DNA of 64,000 bases. Source: Malachius bipustulatus (lineage: Eukaryota; Arthropoda; Insecta; Coleoptera; Melyridae). The notes under the pieces were generated by a model. It had not been told where the DNA came from. It saw only the letters and a list, made by a program, of their open reading frames with translations, and made no database searches. How positions within the stretch are numbered: the stretch's first letter is position 1; the number at the start of each line of letters is the position of its first letter. Below, in pieces: positions 23,201 through 35,200 of the stretch. The translations under genes and the position numbers were made by a program. The stretch spans positions 8,564,268 to 8,628,267 of the forward strand of contig OU342639.1 in assembly GCA_910589415.1 (NCBI GenBank). The letters run 5' to 3'.

Positions 23201-26200
23201 TGGCTGTGGAGTATGCGATCGATCCGTAGTCTATTTTGGATCTGATGAGGCTTCTGTAAAGTGTGATTAGTGTGGTTTGGTCACATCCCCAGTTCTGGTT
23301 GGTTAGAGTTTTCAGCATGTTTAGCCTTGGTGTGATGGTTGCTTTTAGATGAGCGATATGAGCTTTCCAGGTTAACTTTTTGTCAAACCTAATTCCTAGG
23401 AACACTTTCTCCTGCACATATTCGATTTCTACGTTACTAAGTTTTAATATAGGAGGAGGTGCGAGTTCTTCACGTTTTGTAAACAGCATGCATTTCGTCT
23501 TGCTTGTAGAGAAAACGAATCCCTTCTTTTTGGACCATATATTGAGATTGTTTAATGAGTTCTGCATCAGTTTTTGCATGTGCTTCGTGTTCTTGCTTTT
23601 TAAGTACAAGACCAGGTCATCCGCGTAGAGGTTAACTTGGACCGGTGGTTTAATCGATTCAGTGATGTTGTTGATGGCTATGAGGAATAATGTTGGGCTT
23701 ATCACTGAGCCTTGAGGGACTCCATTTTGTAGGGGGGTCCTTTCTGAGTTTTTTCTATTGATTCGGACTTGGAACATTCGGTTTTCTATGAAGTTATGGA
23801 TGAACGCTAAAATATTTCCTTTGAAACCCCATGCTACCAGTTGGTTTATAATAGTTGGTCTCCATATCATATCATAGGCTTTCGTTATATCACAGAAAAC
23901 TGCAATTACTTTTTGTCGACATACAAAGGCCTCGTGTATTTCTGATTCCAGCTTGACGATGCTGTCAGTGGTTGATCTGCCAGGGCGGAAGCCATTCTGA
24001 TCTTTTATTAGGAGATTTCTCTTTTCTAATGTCCAGATTAATCTGCGATTAATTATTTTTTCTAATAGTTTCCTTATATTACATGTTAGAGAGACTGGGC
24101 GGTATGACGAGATTTCTCCTCTTGGCTTATCAGGTTTTTTAATTGATATAATATACGCATGAAGCCAGCTGTTAGGAATTTTGTGTTCGGACCATATTTT
24201 GTTGTATATTTGCAGTAAGGTATTTCTGGCTCTATTTGACATATGTTTAAAAAACGCGACTGAAATTTCATCGGGTCCCGGTGACGTGTTATTGCTTGAG
24301 TTGATGACATCATTGACTTCATCGATAGTGGTTGATAGGAGAAGAAGTGTCGTCTAGGTACGATTCATATGTTGTGGTCTCCTGCGTCTCTTTGTAAGTT
24401 AGGAAATCTTTGTCGCAGTTATCATCACTGGAGTTTGACTCGAAGGTAGTGGCAAGTTTGCTTAGGATGTCGGTTTCTGACGTTATGAGACCTTCTGGCG
24501 CGCGGATGAATGGTATGCCGTGTGTGACGTTGTTCCCTTTGATAGCTCGTATTTTTTTCCATACCTGTGACATAGGAGTTGTGCTATTTATATTCGAGAC
24601 ATAGTCTGTCCAGGATTTTTTCTTACTTTTCTTGATTATGTAACGAGCTTTAGCATTGAGTCTTTTGAAATTTTGCAAATTTTCAGGAGTGTTGTGTCTT
24701 TTGAGTTTATTAAAAGCACTTTTTCTTAGTCTTATGGCCACCTTGCATTCCTGATTCCACCAGGGAGTTGGCATGCGGTTTTTGGGGAGCATTTTTCTGC
24801 CAATAAAATTATTTGCGGCATCGGTGATGATAGAGCAAAATTCGCCCACAACCGACTCAATGTCACCAGTGAGAGGCATGGACTCAGTCTTTTCGTCTAT
24901 ATATTCAGAGAAACCATACCAGTCGGCGTTTCTAAGTTTCCATCCTAAGGTTTCTGGCGGTTTCGTCTGTTGGTCATCTAAGTAGTTTTCTATGTGTAAT
25001 GGGAAATGGTCGCTACCGTGTAGTTCGTCATTTCTGTTCCATTGTAGAGTGGGCAGGATCGTTGTACTGCACATGGACAGGTCTATCGCAGAAAAGGTTC
25101 CGGTAGATGAGTTAAAGCGTGTGGGGGCACCAGTGTTAAGGAGTGTTATATTGTGAGACTCCATGATTTCTTCTATGAGTGAACCTCTCTGATCTGTGTT
25201 TCCGGAACCCCAGATCATGTTATGTGCGTTAAAGTCTCCCAGAACAATTCGAGGGTTATAGGTATTTGTTTGATTAAGTTGGTTAGTTCTGTGGCAGTTA
25301 CCTGTTGATTTGAGGGGATGTAGATGTTGCATATGTTGATTAAATACGGTAATTCGAGAGTCACAGCTATTGCTGCAAGATTAGTGCTTATAGGTAGTAT
25401 TTTTGAGGGGATATTTTTAGAAACGAATGTTGCTACTCCCCCGCTTGCTTTCCTTCCATCTAATCGATTTTTGTGATAGGTACTGTAATTTTTAAGGTTG
25501 CTATAACTGTTTCCTTTGAAATTGGTTTCTTGAAGACAGATAACTTTGGGGTTTTTATCTGCTATTATCAGTTTGAGTTCTTCAAGATGTACTGTAAAGC
25601 TGTTTATATTCCATTGTAAAATGAATGATTTAATAGCTTTTTTGAGAGATGTCCGTGTCGGTGTCCGATGTGTTTGATTCCGTTGTGCATCTTGTTTTTA
25701 CCGTTCTGTGGTTGAGATGGGGGTATAATTTCGTTAGTGTATCTAGGAGACCATGAAGATTTGTTGTATAAAGCTTTGCTGTACTGATAACATCTGGAGA
25801 TCCGTGAATATTTTCAAAAAAGTCAACTAATTGCTCAAAATTTATTACGAAAGAGGATTGGTTTTCTTCCATGATTTTTTGGATAGGGAGTAATAGCGTC
25901 GTCTCTGTGCTGACGTCCTTGTCTGTTATGTCATCTGGTTTGAATTTTTTGGGTTTGCGCTGTAGGTTGTCCCCAACTGGAATTTTTGGTTTTAGGAAAA
26001 TGTTGTCATCTTCGTGTAGCTCAACCGATTCCGGCGTGTGACTAGTCGTAGTACTTGAAAGAGCAGTTCTTTTTACGGCGCGATACTGTGAAATCGGTGT
26101 TTGATCTGTTATTTCTAGGTTTGTAGGGGTCTCAGTATTTGTGTTTTCATCGGGGTGTAGGGTGGCTAGTGAAGAGGCGTTTTCCTCATTATGGTGCGTT

Positions 26201-29200
26201 GATTCATTTGCGGTTGATTTCTGAGTTGAGGTTGTCTCTGCGGGAGTTGTATTGGGGCACTGTCTAGCAATATGTCCGCTCTGTTTACATATGAAACATG
26301 ACATGCTATCGTAGGTGAAAAATAGTCTATAGTTTGTGTCATCATATTTAACGACGATGGACGGTGGAATTTGTATTCCGTCATCTGGTTGTACGTATAC
26401 CTGGCGTCTAAAGCTCAAGATATGACTGTATTCATCGCCTACCATGCAAGCCTGCTTTCATGAACGACACCGGGGAGACAGTCTTTAATCCGGTGCCTCT
26501 GATTGTGTTTTCAATTGTGGTGTGTGGGATGGATGGACATACATTAGATATTATAATTCTGCGAGCTGGAGTAATCATCCGTCGTATGTTGATTGTGTTC
26601 CCATCGATGTCGATTGTGGGGTTATTCTCTACTAATAGATGGACCATTTGAAGGCTAGTTAAGTATATGCATATTCTGTTGTTGGAAATACGGGATGCAA
26701 ACGTGATATTCTTTGGTCCAATAACTTTACCAATCGCCATTACGTAATCGTTAAGTTTGAGTTCTTCAACAGTGTTCATTATTATAGCTACCTCTTTTTT
26801 CGGAAACATTGTGTATTGAGATGTCGTCTTGCTTACATTTTGGGGGTTTTCTTGTTGGTGGACTTGTTTGGAACCGCTGCAGCCAGGGGTATCCATCGAA
26901 TGATTCGGAATTATTTATTGTCAGGATATTGGGTTTGTGGTGCTGTACATGATAAGGAGGGTCTTTATCAATTTAAATTAAATTACTGATTAGTAATATA
27001 AATGAACGGTATTGGTAGGTATACTATTATTGGTGGATTGATCTGAAGTTATTTGGGAAACCTATTTGACTAACTATATATGCTAGATGGTAATTATCTA
27101 TTATTGTAGGTGGAAGTATATAAAGAGAATATTTATTACCCAGCCAATAGGTATATGATTCACTGTATGTTGATTCAAACGACGAAAAGATGCCTTGATA
27201 TCGCTCAGAGAGATAGGGACACGTCCGACACTCTTCACCGCTTCACCGCGAATCCGTATTTTCTGTTTCTTATTGTGTAGTCGTTAACAAACGGTACAAA
27301 TCCTCTTGTTTGAGCAATTCTTACATTTCACTATTATTATAGACAGCTTGAGAAACAAGTTTTTGCCACTATCATAGACTCTTTGCATTTGTGAACGACC
27401 ATATGTAATTATTAATCTTCTTAATATTCTAATCTAATTATTGTTAATTATGTCTGATCTCCAACACTGTCTCTTATTGTGCAGTCAAGCTCTCATATTG
27501 TAAATACAACATGGGCGACCCAGAAAAGGAGTATTGTCGTCAAGAAGACAAGGCTGCATTTCCTAATGCAGCTGTACCAAGTACTTATTCAATCGCCGAT
27601 GTTGACGCTCTAGCAGAATATGCGGCAAGTATATATGCAAAAAGTAGCGATGAGTACGTGCAGTATTTGGAATATTATAAGTTTTTTTTTACACAACAAA
27701 TTAATGATGGTAAATCGATTACTCTTCACCAAGAAAATCAAATGGACGCAGCGAATGCTGCAGCTGTCGCTCATCAGTCTGCCAACCAGCAAATGGCAAT
27801 TTGTTACGCTAACACCCATCATATTCCAACAGGCACTGATGGAAAGATATACTGTGAGTATTATTTTACGATAATGGCATTAAAAGGTGATTTTTAGTGG
27901 GTGGTAGTGAGAATTACCTCCGAGTTTTCATAGACCCTATTAACAGACTTTTAAATACTTTTAAATACACAACAAAATTACAAGCCTTTACATGTTTCTT
28001 CCCTTTTTTCTCATCTTTTTTTTTTATCATATACGAGAACCCTATATTTGGTGCAGATCGTCAGCTGTCTTTTCTTGCTGAAGGCGTCCATTGGAGTAAA
28101 TTGTCCTTTATTAAAAGTGTATTTTTAATTAAAAAAGTACACTATTGGAGGTCATCATCAATTTTATCTTTGTTGCTTGAACAAAGCAAATAGAAATGTC
28201 AAATTTAAATAGGCTGCTGCATCATTAAAAAACACCTATTATGTGTATGTATATTTTTATGAAAAATTACTTTTAAAGACTTTTTGAGTTGATGAGAATC
28301 TACCCTACCAATCCCCGTCACGTCATCATCGATAGAATAAAATTTTGATATACATTCTGTCGTGAGATACAGGGAGTTAGTTAAGTACGGGGCCAAACTC
28401 CAAGGGGTGCTTCCTTGAGTGATTCTAAGAAGAAAAGTTCAAATAAACATGGGTCCGAAAATGCATATTTTTCAAGATACAGGGTGTCAAACTTTTATTT
28501 TTTTTTATCGAAAACAAAGCAAGATATGAAAAAACTCAAGAGATAAAATAGTTGTATTTCTAGTTGATTAATTCGAAAAAAATACAAAATTAAAAAAAAA
28601 AGTCAGTGGCGCCCAATTTTTTAATCAAAAATATTAGTTAGACTGTCTTCCGGGACGCCACTGGAATTAATAATTTTAATCTAATTGTTGCTAAATTACC
28701 CTTCTTGTTATTACAAACAGAACTGCCAAATTTCAACAAAATTGATTGAAAGAGTTTAGAAATATTCACGAACATTCGAATTTTTTTTTAAGTTTGACAC
28801 CCTGTATCTTGAAAAATGTGCATTTTCGGACCCATGTTTATTTGAACTTTTCTTCTTAAAATCACTCAAGGAAGCACCCCTTGGAGTTTGGCCCCGTACT
28901 TAACTAACACCCTGTATACAGGGTGTCCGGAAATTATGAGCAAAAAATTAAGGGGGTGATTCTTCTTGATGAAATATTGCCAAAAGTATCAATAATTTTT
29001 TTTCGAAAACTCAAAAAGAAGAAAGTTATAAGCCTCCAGAGTTGATTTTTTTAAATCAATATTTTTTTATAACTTTTTTTCTAGTGTACGGATTTTCTTA
29101 AAATTTGACACACTTGCCACTGATGTTACTTTACATCCTTGGTCCAAATTAGACTTGAATCCCTCGAAATCAAAAGGCCTTAACTGCCCTTGACCTTAAA

Positions 29201-32200
29201 AAAGGCCTATAACTTTTTTCGTAATATTTTTTTCTGAGTTTTGAAGACGTACAATTAAAGAACAAGAAGAAATATTCGGAAAAGGTCCTCTTTGTCTATC
29301 ACGATAAAATGACCTGTTTCCGAGTAAAACTGTTTTAAAAATTTGCTTGCACTAAAATTGATCACCATAAACTATGATCATTCTGCAATAATACCAAAGC
29401 ATGCTTTGTAAACAGCTGCAGGGTTGCCTAGGAAACAAAACGTTTGCTTTGGATTTCATTTTTACAGCAATTTTTTTTTTTTTAATAAAATTATTTTATT
29501 ATTTTATTTAAAAAAAAATGATTACATTTTTTTTTTTCAAAAAAAAAATCATTTCCAAGTCTATTTATATTCGAATGTCTCTGTTTTGTACATAACTAGG
29601 CAACCCTGCAGCTGTTTCCAAAGCATGCTTTGGTATTGTTGCAGAATGATCATAATTTATGGTGATCAATTTTAGTGCAAGCAAATTTTAAAACAGTTTT
29701 ACTCGGAAACAGGTCATTTTATCGTGACAGACAAAGAGGACCTTTTCCGAATATTTCTTCATGTTCTTCAATTGTGCGTCTTCAAAACTCAGAAAAAAAT
29801 ATTACGAAAAAAGTTATAGGCATTTTTTGAAGGTCAAGGGCAGTTAAGGCCTTTTGATTTCGAGGGATTCAAGTCTAATTTGGACCAAGGATGTAAAGCA
29901 ACATCAGTGGCAAGTGTGTCAAATTTTAAGAAAATCCGTATACTAGAAAAAAAGTTATAAAAAAATATTGATTTAAAAAAATCAACTTTGGAGGCTTATA
30001 ACTTTCTTCTTTTTGATTTTTCGAAAAAAAATTATTGATACTTTTGGCAATATTTCATCAAGAAGAATCACCCCCTTAATTTTTTGCTCACAATTTCCGG
30101 ACACCCTGTATGTATGGAATATGTACAGTCGTGTTCATATAAATCTGGGACAACTTTTTTGTTAGGCTGCTGTGTTTGTGGGTTCCATCATCAGGATATT
30201 AGTCGTTACTTGATTTCATTAAATATTTTGGCGATGCTCAACAAAAGGAAATTATTATAATTAATTGACGTAATAAAGAGTAAATATTCATAAAGAACCA
30301 ACTTAAAAATGAGAAATGAATTTTCTATTTTTTTGAAGTTAAATTTTTGTAGACTTTCATCTTTGTTGACAGAATGGACACAAGATGTTAACTATGGAAA
30401 CATTGTTCAATTTAAAAGCACAATTTAAACTATAGAAAATTAAAACTGTCCCAGTTTTATTTGAACAAAACTGTACAAACCCTGCTTTGTTAATGTTTTT
30501 TTTTTGTGTAGACTTTCAGAATTCAAATGAAAAAATTATAAACTAAGCAGTATTCGTTTAGGCTGAGAAATAATTTTTGTTTTTTTTATATTTCATACAG
30601 GGTGATCAATAAATTGTGCACTCGGAGCGTGCTGTGATAGACTTCTCTTTTTAAGAGTATAGTAAATTTTCTTTAAAAGTTCTTTTCTTTCCAAGATATG
30701 ACAATTTTTGTAAAAATAAAAGTGGCAGCACTGCACTGGATACCCTTCTTCAGGAAGAAAAATAGTGCGTATGCCTATAATACCCAGGAGAGATGTTACC
30801 ATGATGGAAACATACAGGTGTCCCTGCTCCCAGCTCATTCGAAGCTGTCTCTGTAGGCCAAACGATGGATTTTTGCGAATTTTTTTTTGCAAATTCAAGT
30901 ACAGGATCACAATGGCCATTATTTAAAATTATTTTGGACTATAGGTACAGAGTGTCCCATACGAGAGTGGCATATCAAAGTTATGTTTTTTTTAAATGCG
31001 ATCATTGTATTCCTATGTTATTGCATTTTTAGATTGTCTGAGAAGAAAAAATAAGATTGGCTTTTACAGTTGGCGTTTAAATTGAGAAGTTTGTGAGTTA
31101 TAAACAAAAAAATGCAACAACATATTAGGAGCATTCCGTTTAAAAAAACATAGCTTTGATATGCCACTGCGTTATATGGGACACTCTGTATACTTCAAAA
31201 TAATTTTAAATTATGTCCATTGTAATCCTGTACTTGAATTTACATAATTTTTTTTTTAAACTATATCGTTTGGCCCACAGAGACCGCTTCGAATGAGCTG
31301 GGACACTCTGTATATGAAATGACAAGTCCAACAAAGCTTGAAACAATAATAGTTGCGCGGACACATATTCGATAATATTATTCAAAATCTATTAGAGTTC
31401 CATTGTTATCTCCCAATTTGCAAAGCGATACCACATTGAAAATTTTATTTTACTCGAGGAATAGGCAGAATTTAAATAAGTACCTGATGTATAATTCCGT
31501 TACCGCGACATTTTTTTTTTAAACCCACACTAAAGCGCGTTATGTGAAACCATGCGTGTTTTGCCAGTGGATTTTGTTTAAATTTAACTGCCATTTTGAT
31601 TTAAATTTTTGAAAAAGACAACCTTGTATCCCGGTAACGAAACCTATACGATACATTTTTTTTGTAGATTATCTTTATTTTAATAAGCTCTTCAATGCCC
31701 TGTACAGTCGGAGTGCGTATATATTACTGATCACCCTGTAATAAATAACAGTTATATCATAAAACATTTTTGTGGTTATTACAGCTGTACCTGATGTTTC
31801 AAAGTATGTTTTTGATAATAGTAGTGGTTATTATTTTGATTCTACAACTGGTCTGTATTATGATCAGTATTCAAGGTATTATTGGAACAGTGTAATTCAA
31901 AAATACCTTTACTGGGACCAAGAAAAACACAGTTACATCCTTGCTCCAACGTATGATAACTACTCGGGCCCACAACAAATGATGGCCGCATATTCGAATA
32001 CCAACGACCTATCAGGCCCATCACAACAAATGCCCGCATATTCTAAAACCAACCCAGAGAATGAGGGCCAGAAGCACAACCCTGAAAAACAAGACAAAAT
32101 GAAACAGAATGAAAAACTAGAAAGTGAAGCTAGAAAAGAAAAAAAAATTACATATAGGTAAGTAGGTAATCTTCATTTATTTGACGGTTTCGTAGATAGA

Positions 32201-35200
32201 GAGGATTTTTTTTTTACATTTTGGGTATACTTATTGTTGTCTACAAACGTTGATTATAGTGGAATGTATTTTATTTATTTCGAAAAATTGTTAAATTATG
32301 TTAAAGTATGGTCTTAAGGCTGTATACCAAAAAAAACGAACGCACATTGAAGAGGCACTCACCTTTTGCCGTTGTTGGTCCCGTCGTTGAGAGCTCTCAA
32401 GGTTGTTCGGTTGTTTCGGGAAGCAGGATCACAAATCTCACAAATTTTAGAGAAAAGCACTTTAAAACAATTGTTTAGAATGGAGCCTGAATGGGCCGTA
32501 TCACCGTTTTCTGGTCGTCACTTCTCTGCACTCGTCCGCGCATCTTCTTGTATCGCTTGACCAGGAAGTGGGCGGGTTTGTGCACACAGCAATATGCGTT
32601 TTTCCGCGAAAATAATCAAATTTAAATAAAAATATATTAACCTCGTAGTACTCATCGTTCAATAAGTCCCGGGACTAGCGTAGAGATGGCGCTAATACCA
32701 AGTATATACCAAGGTTCAGAAGTACCAACCTTTAGATGAGATGTGTCAAAATTTGATGTAATTCGAAGCATAACCAAGAAAGCTATAGAGAAATCGTGAA
32801 AAAATGGACCAAAACGAGTTTCGTGTGTTGATAAAACATTGTTTTCTAATGGGAAAAAATACTGTTCAAGCTCAGCAATGGCTTGAAAAACGTTATCCGT
32901 ACTCTACTCCGTCGAAAACAACCATTTGTCGGTGGTATATGCTGACTTCAAACGCGGTCGTGCTGATACAAATGATGCGGAACGTTCGGGTCGGCCAAAT
33001 GAGGCAGTAACTCCCGAAAACACCAAGCAAGTATTGAAAATCGTGTTGGGTGACCGCAAAATGAAAGTGCGCGAGATAGCTAAGATGGTGAATATATCAA
33101 CTGGTAGTGCATTTACTATTTTGCACCAAAAATTGACTATGAAAAAGGTTTTTTCCAAATGGGTGCCGCGTTTGCTCACAATGGAACAAAATCAACAACT
33201 TATCAATGATTCGGAGAGCTGTTTGGCACTGTTTACTCGCAATAAACAGGATTTTTTGCGTCGATATGTGACAGTGGACGAAACATGGATTCACTATTTC
33301 ACTCCGGAGTCACGTCGGCAGTCAGTTGAATGGCGTACGACCGGTGAAAGCCGCCCGAAGCGTCCAAAAACACAACAGTCGGCCGGCAAAGTGATGGCGT
33401 CCGTATTCTGGGATGCGAATGGTATAATAATAATGGTATAAAGAAAAAAATGGTATAAACTTAAAAAATGGTATAGAAATTGTATTACACTTGAAGGAGA
33501 TTATTTTGATGAATAATACAGAATTTTGCCGGTAAAATGTTGTTTTCATAGTTAATCCCGGGACTTATTGAACGATGTAGTAGTCATACGAAGTGCCAAT
33601 AAAACTATAAACAAATAAAACTAATTGAAAATGAGTTGGAGTTGGCACGTGATCCAGTCCCCAACACTTATAATTTTTTATGATGTATACAAACAAACGA
33701 TAGAAATTTACAAGCAAAACGAAGAGATTATGGATAAAGTGAAAAAAAAGATACGGTGATAAAGGTAACAAAAAATAATTTTTCACAAGGTTATTCTTTT
33801 TTTTTTTTAATTTATAAAAACTTGCATTTTCTTATCTCTTAATTTGTTAATTTTTATCCTACCCCATAAGAAAATTGAACTTTCTCGACTGCATGCCCCC
33901 GGAGAAAGTGCCACTTTTCCTGCCTAGGCGGTAAAATTATTTTTATATTTTCACGCTAGAGGGCCACCCAATTGCAATTGAATTGCTATTTCCAGAGGGA
34001 ACCAATAGCAAGCAAGCTACCTGTATGTCAATCTGTCAATGTCAATAGACCAGCAAGACCCAGCAAATTAAAAAATTTTCAACACCAATTTGGCAGTCTT
34101 CTGTTAGTGCTATTACACCGATTGAATCTACAAATACACAAATAACAGAAAATAAAGTAGACTTAGGGGAAACAACTTCGACTACTAATACTAATAGTGA
34201 GGTATACTGATGTCAAATTTATCCAAACAAGGAATTTCGTTTAATAATAATAATTGTAATATTCAAAATCCAACGTTCACTCTTAATGTTATCCATAAAT
34301 AAGTAAATAAATAAATTACTGATTGTAATTTAACTAATCTACGCTTACTGATAGTAATGTATTAAGCAAACATAAATGTAGGTATTCAATAAATTTTCTT
34401 TCAAAACATTTTTTTCAAAAAAAAAAATTATTATTATTATTATTGTGTAGGATAAAAAATTATGTGTAAACCACGGCGGTAAAGTGTCTTTTCTGGCCTC
34501 AAGAAGTGGCCAGCCTCGGCTTATAAAAGAACCTTAAAATAAGAAGAATCTTGGGAGAAATTATTCTTTTATTACCAGATCACATATCTTCTTTATCGCC
34601 TTATTCGGTCTTTTGGTTTTGTTTACAAGTTTCTATCGTTTGTTTCTACATAATAAAAAAAACTTATGTGTACAGCCAAAATATTGAAAAAAATCCTTCG
34701 TTTTTCTAAAATTATCAATTTGCAGACCCATGCATGTTTATTTAGATTTTTTGTTATTTTGGTCCATACTACGCCACTTCCAAATATTCGATCTTTTTTT
34801 AACACCTTGTATACAGGTGTCCCAGAATAAATTGACCAGACTATATGTATCTGGATAGACAGGTTTAGATAATCGAACCGAATACAGGGGATATTATCAT
34901 AATTTTTAACCCCCATCACTTCAACATATCCTTTAAAAATAGCCCCCACTCTTAAAATATACCTAGAGGACCCTATGTATTGTTATAAAAAGCTCATTAA
35001 GCTTATTTACGAAGAAATAGTTTTTTTTTCTTTTATGAAAAATAGTCTTTAGTCTTTAGTTTTAGAGAAGTTCTATTGGAACAGAATATTTAGATTTGTT
35101 TGGGACAGTAGATTAGAAAATAATGTAATAATAAGGTGAAATGTCATAGAATAGTTTTTGTAAAATAATTAGAATAATTAGAATAAGTAAGATAGAGTGT

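Larger units (their letters stand above)
21759..27255 (-). mobile_element. Full-length I-type non-LTR retrotransposon, LINE-2
   Basis: A 5.5-kb minus-strand element is flanked by an exact 13-bp direct repeat, GTATTTTCTGTTT, at 21746-21758 and 27256-27268. On the minus strand it has a 5' UTR (27255-26897), ORF1 with a zinc knuckle, ORF2 with endonuclease, RT, RNase H and a terminal zinc motif, a 3' UTR (21968-21780) and a poly-A tail (T runs at 21756-21776 on the plus strand). The architecture is that of the I clade. It lies antisense inside the RBM gene. Confidence 0.88.
21742..27484 (+). other. RBM intron enlarged by LINE-2
   Basis: Without LINE-2 and one copy of its target duplication the intron would be about 233 bp. 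The part after the LINE (27269-27484) ends with the acceptor 'cttattgtgcag'. Confidence 0.75.
27854..31784 (+). other. RBM intron filled with three fold-back elements
   Basis: The intron holds elements at 28380-28914, 28919-30108 and 30815-31310. The remaining sequence is AT-rich with no exon seen. A repeated 'gtgcactcggagcgtgctg' / 'cagtcggagtgcgt' pair near 30615 and 31705 hints at another old inverted repeat around the third element. Confidence 0.7.

Noticed and set aside
27511..27897. Independent 128-residue gene starting at the ATG at 27511
   Set aside because: The frame extends upstream to a splice acceptor at 27484 and completes RRM2 of the RBM gene in phase; it ends at a GTGAGT donor.
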